Part shown: in pieces, positions 48,111 to 56,549 of the stretch | Position numbering within the stretch: position 1 is the first letter of the stretch | Layout of the letters: the number at the start of each line of letters is the position of its first letter | Translations under genes and position numbers: made by a program | The notes under the pieces: model-generated | What the model saw: only the letters and a program-made list of their open reading frames with translations | The model's database searches: none | Told to the model about the DNA's origin: nothing | Assembly: GCA_913045625.1 (NCBI GenBank) | Contig: CAJWPE010000001.1 | Span: forward strand, 1-64,000 | From: an uncultured Chloroflexota bacterium | Lineage (GTDB): Bacteria > Chloroflexota > Dehalococcoidia > Lucifugimonadales > UBA826 | DNA: 64,000 nucleotides | Reading direction: 5' to 3'

Positions 48111-48866
48111 CTAAGGATAAACCTCAATTCTAAACAATTTCGTCTCATCACTATGATTTTCAGAAGTTTTTGAATCATTAGGAGGAGATCCGCTAGTTAT
48201 TCTAGATTTCCTATTTAATTCATTCTGCCATGTGATTTCCATTCCTGGAGTAGCGTAAACAACGTTTGGATCAAAAACTAAAGTTTGAGTAGTTTCGTTT
48301 TCAGTAATTAAAATTGTAATTTCATCAATATATTGATTCTTATCAGAAACTTCTATCATAGCTACAGTCTGATGTTCCATATGATCATGATACATAATCG
48401 ACTTTTCTAAAAAATCATCAGGAATTTTATATGAATAAGAATCACCTGGTAATAGTGTATTTGATTCGAATAATTCCCCATGACCAGAGTGACCAGAGTG
48501 ACCAGAGTGACCAGAGTGACCAGAGTGGGCACTAGTATGAGCAGTCACGTTATATCGTCCAGTAGCAATTGCTTTAAATTCCATAATGGAAGCTTGATTA
48601 GGTTTTAGCAGTTTTTTAATGTCATAACCATGTAGGTGTATTTCAATTTCTTCATTAGAATTGAACAATAACTTTACCTGATCGTATTGTTTTAAAGTAA
48701 TCACGTTGATTCCGTTAGAAATTTTGCCATTTTCGATTTGTATAGTAGTTTCTTTTATGTTTGGAATTTCAGATTTACTTTGATTTGTATCAGTATCTGT
48801 ACCCGAACAAGCTGCTACAAAAATCAAAGTAAATATAGAAACAATATAATTTAACGGTTGATTCAT
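48111..48866 (-). CDS. Cupredoxin-like lipoprotein with (His-Ser-Gly)n repeat
   Basis: A 251-aa exported protein. Lipobox VAAC places the lipid anchor at Cys20. Residues 35-105 and 140-250 are beta-rich. The segment MYHDHMEHQTVAMIEV (about 158-172) resembles a cupredoxin copper-site region, and IHLHGYD lies at about 76-82. Between them a (His-Ser-Gly) run at residues 114-129 gives six His at three-residue spacing, a soft metal-binding tether. It overlaps the next gene upstream by 4 bases. This makes it a candidate copper-binding or -donating lipoprotein; the classical Cys-His-Met ligand order is not fully clear. Confidence 0.72.
   Translation of the reverse strand: MNQPLNYIVSIFTLIFVAACSGTDTDTNQSKSEIPNIKETTIQIENGKISNGINVITLKQYDQVKLLFNSNEEIEIHLHGYDIKKLLKPNQASIMEFKAIATGRYNVTAHTSAHSGHSGHSGHSGHSGHGELFESNTLLPGDSYSYKIPDDFLEKSIMYHDHMEHQTVAMIEVSDKNQYIDEITILITENETTQTLVFDPNVVYATPGMEITWQNELNRKSRITSGSPPNDSKTSENHSDETKLFRIEVYP
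48482..48526 (+). repeat. Five perfect tandem 9-bp repeats coding for (His-Ser-Gly)5
   Basis: The unit GACCAGAGT occurs five times without a mismatch (48482-48526). On the minus strand it encodes the His-Ser-Gly run of the cupredoxin-like lipoprotein. Identity at DNA level, including wobble bases, points to recent slippage expansion. The 9-bp unit keeps the frame whatever the copy number. Confidence 0.97.
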
Positions 48867-49405
48867 TTATTCTTCCTAAAAATAATGTTAAAAATATATC
48901 TTAAAATTATAACTCCTAAAAATGCCAAAAGTCCCAATGTTAAAAAAGAATTCAATGGGTTAGGAGATACTACATCTATCTCAAATACAGTTGAAAAATT
49001 ATGTGAATCTAATTGATTTTCATTTACTTCTACATCAATTAATAAAAACCACTTTCCCTCCGAATCTAAAGAAATGTCTACCTCATAATATTCTGGATCA
49101 AACAAAGTATTATTCATTTCAGATTTGAAAATTTGAGCAGAGTCCATATTTTCGATTGAAGGTGATAAATAAACTTTCAAATTTTGGAATTTTTCTTGTG
49201 ATTCTTGTTTTCTTACATATAAAGCAAAATGATTTAAACCTTTAACAGGTTGATCAGGAATAGAACCAATGCCTATTACAAAATTACCAACTTGATTTTC
49301 TTGGTAATTTTTTACTGACCCATTTGCTTCTATAGTAGTGGATAAGGAAAACAATAAAAATCCACAAATGAAAATAAAAAAAATTATTGTTTTTGAAGTT
49401 ATCAA
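48863..49405 (-). CDS. Exported beta-sandwich-like protein with C-terminal membrane anchor
   Basis: A 180-aa protein with an N-terminal signal (residues 1-28), a beta-rich extracellular part (VGNFVIGIGSIPDQPVKGLNHFALYVRK...) and one C-terminal helix (about 152-174) followed by a basic tail. The shape is like YtkA/CopC-type domains, but I find no diagnostic residues. The TTG start lies 3 bases after the trpB stop, without a clear ribosome binding site, so translation may be coupled to trpB. It overlaps the lipoprotein gene by 4 bases (ATGA) and heads the three-gene envelope set. Confidence 0.65.
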   Translation of the reverse strand: MITSKTIIFFIFICGFLLFSLSTTIEANGSVKNYQENQVGNFVIGIGSIPDQPVKGLNHFALYVRKQESQEKFQNLKVYLSPSIENMDSAQIFKSEMNNTLFDPEYYEVDISLDSEGKWFLLIDVEVNENQLDSHNFSTVFEIDVVSPNPLNSFLTLGLLAFLGVIILRYIFNIIFRKNK

Positions 49406-49408
49406 TTT

Positions 49409-50617
49409 TTAGATATTTAGTGCTTGTGCAACTGTTTCCATATCTTTATCACCCCTGCCAGACATTCCTAATAAAATGACATCATTTTGAGATAAAGTCG
49501 GAGCTAATTCAGACACATAATAAACTGCATGTGCAGGCTCCAAAGCAGGAATAATACCTTCTGTTTCACATATTAATTCAAACCCCTTTAGGGCTTCTGA
49601 ATCGCTTACACTAACATATTGGGCTCTTTCAATATCTTTTAACCAACTATGCTCAGGACCAACTCCTGGATAATCAAGACCTGCAGAAATACTATGTGTT
49701 TCGATAATCTGGCCGTCATCATTCTGTATTAAATATGACATACTTCCATGTAAAACACCTACTTTTCCAGCTGAAATAGTAGAAGAATGCTTTCCGGTTT
49801 TTATGCCTTCACCTCCAGCTTCAACACCAATCAATTGAACTTTTTCATCAGAAATAAAATCATAAAACAAACCAATAGCGTTACTTCCTCCACCAACACA
49901 GGCAATTACATATTGAGGTAGTTTCCCTACTGCTTGTAAAATTTGAGCCCTAGATTCTTTTCCTATAATTCTCTGGAAATCTCTAACGATCATGGGATAA
50001 GGATGAGGACCAACAGCACTGCCAATTAAATAATGTGTACTTTGAACATTAGTAACCCAATCTCGAATTGCTTCGTTAATAGCATCTTTTAATGTTTTAC
50101 TGCCAGAATTCACTGAAACTACTTCAGCACCCAATAATTTCATTCTAGATACATTTAGTGCTTGTCTTCGAATATCTTCTTCACCCATATAAACTACACA
50201 TTCGAGACCTAATTTTGCACAAACAGTAGCAGTTGCCACACCGTGCTGACCTGCACCTGTTTCGGCAATTATCCTGTTTTTACCCATTTTTTTAGCTAAT
50301 AAACCTTGTCCAAGAGCATTATTAATCTTATGGGCACCAGTGTGAGCCAAATCTTCACGTTTCAAGTAAATTTGAGCGCCTGAAAGTTTGTCAGTTAAAT
50401 TTTGAGCAAAATATAATTCTGTAGGTCTACCAACAAATGTTTTTAATATCTCAGAAAGATTTGCTTGAAAATCAGCATCATGTTTTATTTTTTCATATTC
50501 TAATTCCAACTCATTCAGCGCTGGAATTAAAGTCTCAGGAACATATTGACCACCAAAGATTCCATATCTACCCTGAGAATCCGGAATTTTTGCAGAACCT
50601 ATTGAAAACTCATTCAT
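49409..50617 (-). CDS. trpB: Tryptophan synthase beta subunit TrpB
   Basis: A 402-aa PLP enzyme joining indole and serine. The PLP Lys is Lys97 in [29 protein letters not shown] and the PLP-phosphate loop VGGGSNAIG follow. It is the common TrpB1 form, not TrpB2. No other trp gene adjoins it: a methyltransferase gene precedes it and an envelope-protein gene follows. A stand-alone TrpB could serve indole salvage or work with a trpA located elsewhere. Confidence 0.93.
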   Translation of the reverse strand: MNEFSIGSAKIPDSQGRYGIFGGQYVPETLIPALNELELEYEKIKHDADFQANLSEILKTFVGRPTELYFAQNLTDKLSGAQIYLKREDLAHTGAHKINNALGQGLLAKKMGKNRIIAETGAGQHGVATATVCAKLGLECVVYMGEEDIRRQALNVSRMKLLGAEVVSVNSGSKTLKDAINEAIRDWVTNVQSTHYLIGSAVGPHPYPMIVRDFQRIIGKESRAQILQAVGKLPQYVIACVGGGSNAIGLFYDFISDEKVQLIGVEAGGEGIKTGKHSSTISAGKVGVLHGSMSYLIQNDDGQIIETHSISAGLDYPGVGPEHSWLKDIERAQYVSVSDSEALKGFELICETEGIIPALEPAHAVYYVSELAPTLSQNDVILLGMSGRGDKDMETVAQALNI

Positions 50618-50625
50618 TTTGATAA

Positions 50626-51444
50626 TCAGATTTTTCTAGCTACAATGTCTAACCAATTTCTTGGTACATGAGTAACATTAAGTTCTTTGTAAGTTTGTCT
50701 AACACCCTCTTGTAATACCTCACTAGCAGTATCTAAAGGTATTCCAGGCATGGTTCCTTCAATAAAATCTGAAAAAGCACAAATATCTAACCATCCTTCC
50801 ATAGGAACTTGAACAGTATCTATTTTTTGAATTTCGATTTTTAATCCGTGACGTATTAACAAATCAGAATAATCTTGAGGAGTTAGTTGTTTTCTTGATT
50901 CAACTTTAAGAGATTTTTCAGGTTTCAAGCCATATTCTTTTCTCAAAATTCTAAATGCTTTAAACATCCATTTTGAATAAAAAGACAGTGAATCTTCATG
51001 CTGTCCTCCCTCATAAAATGAAGTATTAAAAGCAAATTTTCCATTCTTAGATAAAGATTTAGAAATTTCACTCAAAACAATATCTTTATCGGGCAAATAA
51101 TGTATAGCATTACAAAAAACTACAGTGTCTACAGAGTCTTTGATAGATTCAGAAATGTTTTCTACTCCACTTTGAACATATTTTACAGCCCCATTAGAAA
51201 TATCTTTTAGTTCATCCATCGCAGTTTTAAGTGCTATTTGGGAATGATCAAGAGCTATAACTACTGTATTGGTAGTTCGATTTATTCTCTCTAAAATTAA
51301 CCTTGTCACACCGCCTGCACCACAGGCTAAATCTACAATTCTCAGGTCAGAAGCCACATCTGCCATATCAATTAATCGAGAATTTAGTTCTGCATAAAAA
51401 CTATTTTTAGAAAATGTAGAGAAGTTATAATCACTTGTAGTCAT
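50626..51444 (-). CDS. Class I SAM-dependent methyltransferase
   Basis: A 272-aa enzyme with a standard Rossmann SAM site: [15 protein letters not shown] (motif I), [11 protein letters not shown] (motif II), [16 protein letters not shown] (motif IV) and [17 protein letters not shown]. The C-terminal 130 residues are specific and unrecognised. It is similar in layout to UbiE/small-molecule methyltransferases. The substrate is not predictable; the trpB gene starts 8 bases after it ends. Confidence 0.78.
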   Translation of the reverse strand: MTTSDYNFSTFSKNSFYAELNSRLIDMADVASDLRIVDLACGAGGVTRLILERINRTTNTVVIALDHSQIALKTAMDELKDISNGAVKYVQSGVENISESIKDSVDTVVFCNAIHYLPDKDIVLSEISKSLSKNGKFAFNTSFYEGGQHEDSLSFYSKWMFKAFRILRKEYGLKPEKSLKVESRKQLTPQDYSDLLIRHGLKIEIQKIDTVQVPMEGWLDICAFSDFIEGTMPGIPLDTASEVLQEGVRQTYKELNVTHVPRNWLDIVARKI

Positions 51445-51509
51445 AAAATTGGATTTTCACTGTAAATTTTTAGTTGATTATACAGGGGTATGAATTATTT
51501 GTTAAATCA

Positions 51510-52976
51510 TCATTTCGACTTTGCAGAAACAAATTTAATGTTCGGCCCAAAAATGTTGAGACTAAAAGAAATTACTACAATTGCCGTAGCTAACATAAAA
51601 GCTCTAGAAATACCTTCAGTAAAAGCAAATCTAATTTCTGCGATTTTTTGAGGATCAGACACTGTTTCTAAAATTGATAAGTTTGGTTCAAGTCCCATGG
51701 AAGACATTGTTAACACAACGATTGAAGTTGCAACCGCTGTTCCAGTCAAATTGCCAGCTGTTCTCACCATACTAATTACAGAGGTCACGACTCCATATTT
51801 TTCTGAAGAAACAACACTAACTATAGAACTTTGATTTGGAGATTGAAAAATCCCATTCCCTGCTCCCGCTAAGAAATGAATTAATAAGACTGCAAATGGG
51901 GTTGAATCTACAGTCAAAGTTGTACTGATAAAAATGGCTAATCCCCAGCAAAACAAACCACAAAGCGTAGGCCATTTAGTACCATATTTATCTGATATTT
52001 TTCCGCTTAACGGACTAGTCAATGTCATCATTATAGGCATAGGGGAAGATAGCACTGCAGCTGTAAACGCAGATAAACCCATAACTTGAATTATATAAAA
52101 GGGCATCAAAAAGAATACAGAAGAACCAGCCATAAAAGTTAAAAAGCGACCTAGGGTTCCAACAAAAAAAACAGGGTTTCTAAATAATGAAAGATCAATC
52201 ATTGGAGAATCAAATACACGTTCTCTCCAAACAAACATAATTAAACAAAATACTGAAATCAAAAATCCCATTAAAACGGGAAAACTACCCCATCCAAGTG
52301 TATGAGAAAATGTCATAGAGAGTAAAAAAGATGCCAGGGTACCGGCAGAAAAAATAGCACCATACCAATCAAATTTTGAGTGAGACTTCAGTTTTACAGA
52401 AGAATTCTTTTTAAGTACAAATAAAGATAATAACAAGCCTCCACTCGATACAAAAACACTAGCCATATAGAGTGCACGCCAACCATACTCAGAAACCAAA
52501 TAACCACTTAATATTGTTCCCAACAAACCTCCCATACCGATGACAGAGAGATACAAACCCAAGGCAAGACCTCTTTCCGATTTTGGAAATGCTTCAACCA
52601 ATAAAGCCATTCCATTAGCCAAAATCATAGACACAGCAATTCCTTGAATTGCTCGGGCAATTAGTAGCATAGGAAAATTTGTAGAAATTGTAGCTACTAT
52701 CCCTCCAATTATAAAGACTACAAGACCTGAACAATAAACATATTTCCTACCAAAAATATCTGAAAATCTACCCATTGGTAAAAGTAAAGAACTAATACAC
52801 AATGTATATAGCAGGTACACCCATTGAACCGTAGGAATATCTGCATTAAATTCAGAAGACATGCTAGGCATAGCTATATTAGTACCTGTTTGATCTCCAA
52901 CTTGCACAAAAATCACTACAGCTATTGAAGAATATACCCACCATTTATATATATTTTGATTTTTAGAAAAATTCAA
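51510..52976 (-). CDS. MFS transporter, DHA2/EmrB-like (14 helices)
   Basis: A 488-aa major facilitator protein with about 14 predicted helices. Motif A is GRFSDIFGRKYVYC (about residues 68-81). VQWVYLLYTLCISSLLLPMG and the motif C-like stretch IGMGGLLGTILSGYLVSEYGWRALY fit the DHA2 drug:H+ antiporter group. It starts with TTG 8 bases after pth on the same strand. A role in export of toxic or amphipathic compounds is likely from family, not demonstrated. Confidence 0.88.
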   Translation of the reverse strand: MNFSKNQNIYKWWVYSSIAVVIFVQVGDQTGTNIAMPSMSSEFNADIPTVQWVYLLYTLCISSLLLPMGRFSDIFGRKYVYCSGLVVFIIGGIVATISTNFPMLLIARAIQGIAVSMILANGMALLVEAFPKSERGLALGLYLSVIGMGGLLGTILSGYLVSEYGWRALYMASVFVSSGGLLLSLFVLKKNSSVKLKSHSKFDWYGAIFSAGTLASFLLSMTFSHTLGWGSFPVLMGFLISVFCLIMFVWRERVFDSPMIDLSLFRNPVFFVGTLGRFLTFMAGSSVFFLMPFYIIQVMGLSAFTAAVLSSPMPIMMTLTSPLSGKISDKYGTKWPTLCGLFCWGLAIFISTTLTVDSTPFAVLLIHFLAGAGNGIFQSPNQSSIVSVVSSEKYGVVTSVISMVRTAGNLTGTAVATSIVVLTMSSMGLEPNLSILETVSDPQKIAEIRFAFTEGISRAFMLATAIVVISFSLNIFGPNIKFVSAKSK

Positions 52977-52984
52977 AATCAGAC

Positions 52985-53575
52985 CTAATTAAAATCAGAC
53001 ATAGCTTTAACAATGCCATGTTCAATAACAGTTTCAATAATTTGATTGCCACAGGAAATTGAAGAAATTATTTTTTCTTTTTCTTCTAAATTTGGTTCGC
53101 CCAAAACATAATTGATTTGATCTTCAGAATTATCTGGTGAACCAACGCCTATTCTAATTCTAGCAAAATCCTCAGATTGAATTGATGAAATTATTGATCT
53201 AATACCGTTATGACCACCTGCACTACCTGAGGCTCTCAGTCGAAGTTTACCTACTGGAAGATGAATATCATCATATACAACCAATAATTCAGAAAATTGA
53301 ATAGAAAATCTGTTCAAAAGATACTGTGCTGGAATCCCACTTTCATTAATAAAAGTTCTAGATTTAGCTAGAATAATTGGTTTTTCATTAATTTCCCCAA
53401 AAGCTATTTGTATTGATTTATTGGTTCGTTTAAAGGCAACAGAAAGCTTTTCAGACAATAAATCTAAAAACCAAAATCCTGCATTATGACGAGTGTGAGC
53501 ATATTTTTGACCAGGATTTCCAATACCTAAAACCACTAATGTAGGATTTTCAACAAATTTTTTTTTCGTGAACAT
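52985..53575 (-). CDS. pth: Peptidyl-tRNA hydrolase Pth
   Basis: A 196-aa enzyme that frees tRNAs from dropped peptidyl-tRNA. Signature motifs: LVVLGIGNPGQKYAHTRHNAGFWFLDLL with catalytic His, KSRTFINESG with conserved Asn, and VVYDDIHLPVGKLRLRASGSAGGHNGI with catalytic Asp. It has normal length. It is followed by the MFS gene in the same direction. Confidence 0.95.
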   Translation of the reverse strand: MFTKKKFVENPTLVVLGIGNPGQKYAHTRHNAGFWFLDLLSEKLSVAFKRTNKSIQIAFGEINEKPIILAKSRTFINESGIPAQYLLNRFSIQFSELLVVYDDIHLPVGKLRLRASGSAGGHNGIRSIISSIQSEDFARIRIGVGSPDNSEDQINYVLGEPNLEEKEKIISSISCGNQIIETVIEHGIVKAMSDFN

Positions 53576-53732
53576 TTTATGAAATTATAAAATGGACATA
53601 ATTAATTGCAACCTATAATTATTCACCAAATATTTGAAATAACTACTAATCCTGCAGATGGGTTGTAAATAGGATGTGGTTTGATTAAATAAAATCAGGT
53701 AAATATCAATAGTTGATTGACTAAAAATCTAC

Positions 53733-54281
53733 TTAAACATTAATTGAGCTGTCGAAAGCATCTGGATCAAATTTAGCGCCTTGTAAAGAAACTCTAGTAA
53801 GATTTGCTTCGACAAAATTCGAACCTCTTAAATCAGTATTATTCAAATTAACTCTTTCCATGATGGCTTTTTCAAAATTTGTACACCTGGCTATAGCGCC
53901 TTGCATATTAGCACCTATCACTCTTGCTGTACTTTGGCCAGAATTCGATGCAGCACCACTCAAATTAGCACCTTGTAAATTAGCTTGAGAAAGATTTACA
54001 TTTTTCATTTCTGTGACAGTTAAATTAGATCTAATCAAATTAGATTTTCTGAAATCACAATAATTTAATACTGCTCCTCTCATATAAGCTCTAGAAAGAT
54101 CAGATTCAACAAATATTGAATTTTGTAAATTCGAAAATGAAAAATTTACTGACCTAAGATCAATGCCAGAAAAATCAATATTAGATAAATCCAAATTGGA
54201 TAAATTAGTTCCAACAAGAGAAATATTTTGAGAAATATAATCTAAAACTAAATCTCTAGAAAATTCAACATGGTCAATCAA
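53733..54281 (-). CDS. Pentapeptide-repeat protein
   Basis: A 182-aa protein built from about 25 pentapeptide units of type A(D/N)LxX, such as LSNLDLSNIDFSGIDLRSVNF and LSQANLQGANLSGA, so it should form a quadrilateral beta helix. It has no signal or membrane segment. It starts at TTG and overlaps the molybdoenzyme gene by 8 bases, implying coupled translation. Some family members bind gyrase (Qnr-like), but most have no known role. Confidence 0.87.
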   Translation of the reverse strand: MIDHVEFSRDLVLDYISQNISLVGTNLSNLDLSNIDFSGIDLRSVNFSFSNLQNSIFVESDLSRAYMRGAVLNYCDFRKSNLIRSNLTVTEMKNVNLSQANLQGANLSGAASNSGQSTARVIGANMQGAIARCTNFEKAIMERVNLNNTDLRGSNFVEANLTRVSLQGAKFDPDAFDSSINV

Positions 54282-55302
54282 TCGTAATCTTCACAGGTTT
54301 TGAACCGTTAACTGCGTATCCGAGTTCGTTCCATACTGATTCCAATGGTTGATTGTTACCAAAAGAATCCTTTGCAATTGACATAATAGTGTATACACCA
54401 TTTGAAGGTGGATTCCATAAATATTGCCAATGCCTCCAAGAATATTTTTCAGAAGGCCCTGTTAGTTCAGTTTCATTCCAAGTTTGACCATTATCAGTAG
54501 AAATTTGAACGGAATCAATAGGATTTCTACCAGACCATGCGATCCCTTGAACAGAAATTTGTTTAACATTTAAATGAGAATTATCTTCTGGAAAAGTAAT
54601 TAAAGATTTTACTTGAATCTCTTCAAGTGGTTTTTGAGAGCCATCTGTATACTTCAAAACATACTTTTTGCCTTGAAAATATCCACTGAAAGGAGAATCA
54701 ATAGCTGAAATTTTAGTGAGCCATTTTACTGACGCCATTCCATACCAGCCAGGGACTATTAATCTCAACGGAAAACCATGCTCTACAGGTAAATCTTCGC
54801 CATTCATTTCATATGCTAGCAAAGTATCAGGATCAAAAGCCATTTCTTTAGAAAGGCTTCTTAAATAAGGTTCGTGGGGCTTATTAGATTCTGTTTCACC
54901 CTGATCCGCACCTTGAAATAAAATTTGTAATACAGAATCATTTAGATTCACTAAATTTAAAACATCTCTTAATGAAACGCCTGACCAAATTGCATTACTA
55001 ACAGCACCATTAGAAAATTGATTTCCTGGTACTGAAGGTGTTAAATCACCCCTATTATTTCCTGCACATTCTAATGTGGCAGATATAGTTTTTTTGGGTA
55101 ACTTTTTTAAATCATCCAATTTCAATGAAATTGGATGATCAACTAATCCATCAATAATCAACTCAAATTCATTTTTAGAAATTTGAGGAAAATCAAAATG
55201 GCTTCTGATATAAAAACCATCATTAGGAGTCAGCCATTTAGATAAACTCAGTTGGAGAGTTTCACCAACATATGGATCATCGCCAACTTTTTTTAAATTC
55301 AT
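54274..55302 (-). CDS. Molybdopterin-dependent oxidoreductase, sulfite oxidase family (no signal peptide)
   Basis: A 342-aa enzyme with the molybdopterin domain (residues about 1-220) and a C-terminal Mo-co dimerisation domain (about 230-342). The Mo-ligand Cys is in SATLECAGNNRGDL. VEHGFPLRLIVPGWYGMASVKWL is the conserved cofactor loop, and VQISTDNGQTW belongs to the dimerisation domain. No Tat or Sec signal is seen, so it may be cytoplasmic, unlike most bacterial SorA/YedY. moaC and moaA lie downstream in cis within 3 kb. The substrate could be sulfite or a sulfoxide; sequence alone does not decide. A 13-bp inverted repeat lies in the coding region. Confidence 0.87.
   Translation of the reverse strand: MNLKKVGDDPYVGETLQLSLSKWLTPNDGFYIRSHFDFPQISKNEFELIIDGLVDHPISLKLDDLKKLPKKTISATLECAGNNRGDLTPSVPGNQFSNGAVSNAIWSGVSLRDVLNLVNLNDSVLQILFQGADQGETESNKPHEPYLRSLSKEMAFDPDTLLAYEMNGEDLPVEHGFPLRLIVPGWYGMASVKWLTKISAIDSPFSGYFQGKKYVLKYTDGSQKPLEEIQVKSLITFPEDNSHLNVKQISVQGIAWSGRNPIDSVQISTDNGQTWNETELTGPSEKYSWRHWQYLWNPPSNGVYTIMSIAKDSFGNNQPLESVWNELGYAVNGSKPVKITID
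55111..55139 (-). other. Perfect 13-bp inverted repeat inside the molybdoenzyme gene
   Basis: ATCATCCAATTTC (55111-55123) and GAAATTGGATGAT (55127-55139) are separated by three bases. The RNA hairpin would lie about 165 bases after the start codon. It codes for an ordinary peptide (ISLKLDDLKK), so protein needs do not demand the symmetry. No T-tract follows. Confidence 0.9.
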
Positions 55303-55321
55303 GAAACAAACTCAATAATTA

Positions 55322-55576
55322 TTATGATCTTGGTTCTCGAGGCCTAGCTTCATTAACTCTAATATCTCGACCCATAAAATCTTTGCTATCTAAAGCTTCA
55401 ATTGCTTCTTTTGCTTGGTCATCATCACTCATCTCAACAAAACCAAAGCCTTTTGATCGACCGCTATCACGATCAGTAATTATTCTTACATCTACAACCT
55501 CACCATATCGACCAAAATGTTCTTTCAAGTCATCTTCTGATGTGTTGTATGAAATGTTTCCTACGTATATATTCAA
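55322..55576 (-). CDS. Single-RRM RNA-binding protein
   Basis: An 84-aa protein with one RNA recognition motif and no extra domain. RNP2 is IYVGNI (residues 3-8) and RNP1 is KGFGFVEM (about 43-50); R-rich ends NEARPREPRS finish it. It starts at TTG with AGGA 7 bases upstream. Such proteins in bacteria are often cold-inducible, as in cyanobacteria. It lies between the moaC group and the molybdoenzyme gene, apparently by chance. Confidence 0.92.
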   Translation of the reverse strand: MNIYVGNISYNTSEDDLKEHFGRYGEVVDVRIITDRDSGRSKGFGFVEMSDDDQAKEAIEALDSKDFMGRDIRVNEARPREPRS

Positions 55577-55669
55577 ATTCTCTTCCTAAATTAACCTAAT
55601 AAATCAAACCGATTCATTTATTGTTCGGGCATTTTACCACATACTTGAGAATGATAAGCAAGTTTATGC

Positions 55670-56161
55670 CTAATCTAGTTGATGATCTCCAGATTTTCCA
55701 CCAGATTTATATGATAACCAAGTTTCTATTTTTAATTTTTTATCTATTGCTTTACACATATCATAAACAGTTAAAGCACAAACAGAAGCCGCTGTTAATG
55801 CTTCCATTTCCACACCAGTTTGAGATGAAATTTTGGCAGTAGCAATAATCAATATTTGAGAATTTTCTTTGTCAATTTCAAAATCAATATCTAAATGTGT
55901 GAGCTGTAATGGGTGACATAATGGAATTAAGTCAGATGTTTGTTTTCCACCCATAATCCCAGCAATTTTAGCCACTGATAAAACATCCCCTTTTTCAAAC
56001 TCATTTTTGATGATTTTTTCTAAAGTATCAGGTTTCATTTTAACCAATGACTTAGCTATGGCTGTTCGAGTTGAAACAATTTTTTCAGATACATCAACCA
56101 TAGTTGCTTTTCCTTCATGGTCAATATGAGTTAAAGAATTAGAAGTTTCATGTGTTTTCAT
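55670..56161 (-). CDS. moaC: Cyclic pyranopterin monophosphate synthase MoaC
   Basis: A 163-aa enzyme that turns the MoaA product into cPMP. Motifs: THIDHEGKATMVDVSEK, KIAGIMGGKQTSDLIPLCHPLQLTHLDI and GVEMEALTAASVCALTVYDMCKA, ending KSGGKSG. Catalytic Lys and His residues are kept. It overlaps rnhA by 4 bases (ATGA). Along with moaA two genes upstream, it supplies molybdenum cofactor. Confidence 0.95.
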   Translation of the reverse strand: MKTHETSNSLTHIDHEGKATMVDVSEKIVSTRTAIAKSLVKMKPDTLEKIIKNEFEKGDVLSVAKIAGIMGGKQTSDLIPLCHPLQLTHLDIDFEIDKENSQILIIATAKISSQTGVEMEALTAASVCALTVYDMCKAIDKKLKIETWLSYKSGGKSGDHQLD

Positions 56162-56541
56162 TGTTTTTTTGCTTCCCCATAAGCCAATTTATCAGCTTTT
56201 TCATTAAATTCATTTCCAGAATGACCTTTAACCCATTCCCATTTCACATTTTTTTCTGATACAAGTTTTTCTAAAATTTCCCAAAGGTCTTGGTTTTTAT
56301 TTTTCTTCCATCCTTTAGTAATGGTATTTATTACATAAGTTGAATCCGAATAAACTGTCAAATCTTTGGAATCAACATTTTTTAATCCTTCAATAACGGC
56401 AGTGATCTCCATTCTATTATTAGTAGTATTTTTTTCACCACCAGACAAAAAAATGTTGTCATTTTCTTGCAAAATTACGACTCCCCACCCTCCTGGACCG
56501 GGATTACCAATACATGCCCCATCGGTATAAATATCTATCAT
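56158..56541 (-). CDS. rnhA: Ribonuclease HI
   Basis: A 127-aa enzyme that degrades RNA of RNA:DNA hybrids. It starts IDIYTDGACIGNPGPGGWGVVI, with catalytic Asp7. NRMEITAVIEGL provides the Glu, VYSDSTYVI the second Asp and NEKADKLA the last. It is short because it lacks part of the C-terminal region found in E. coli, as in other small RNases HI. It is nested between moaA and moaC. Confidence 0.93.
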   Translation of the reverse strand: MIDIYTDGACIGNPGPGGWGVVILQENDNIFLSGGEKNTTNNRMEITAVIEGLKNVDSKDLTVYSDSTYVINTITKGWKKNKNQDLWEILEKLVSEKNVKWEWVKGHSGNEFNEKADKLAYGEAKKQ

Positions 56542-56549
56542 TAACTAAT

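Noticed and set aside
48482-48526. Tandem repeat considered as a CRISPR or regulatory iteron array
   Set aside because: Units are 9 bp with no spacers, and they encode a regular His-Ser-Gly run in a sound reading frame.
53576-53732. Possible small RNA or gene in the 157-base gap before pth
   Set aside because: No ORF with a ribosome binding site, no stable hairpin and no T-tract was seen.
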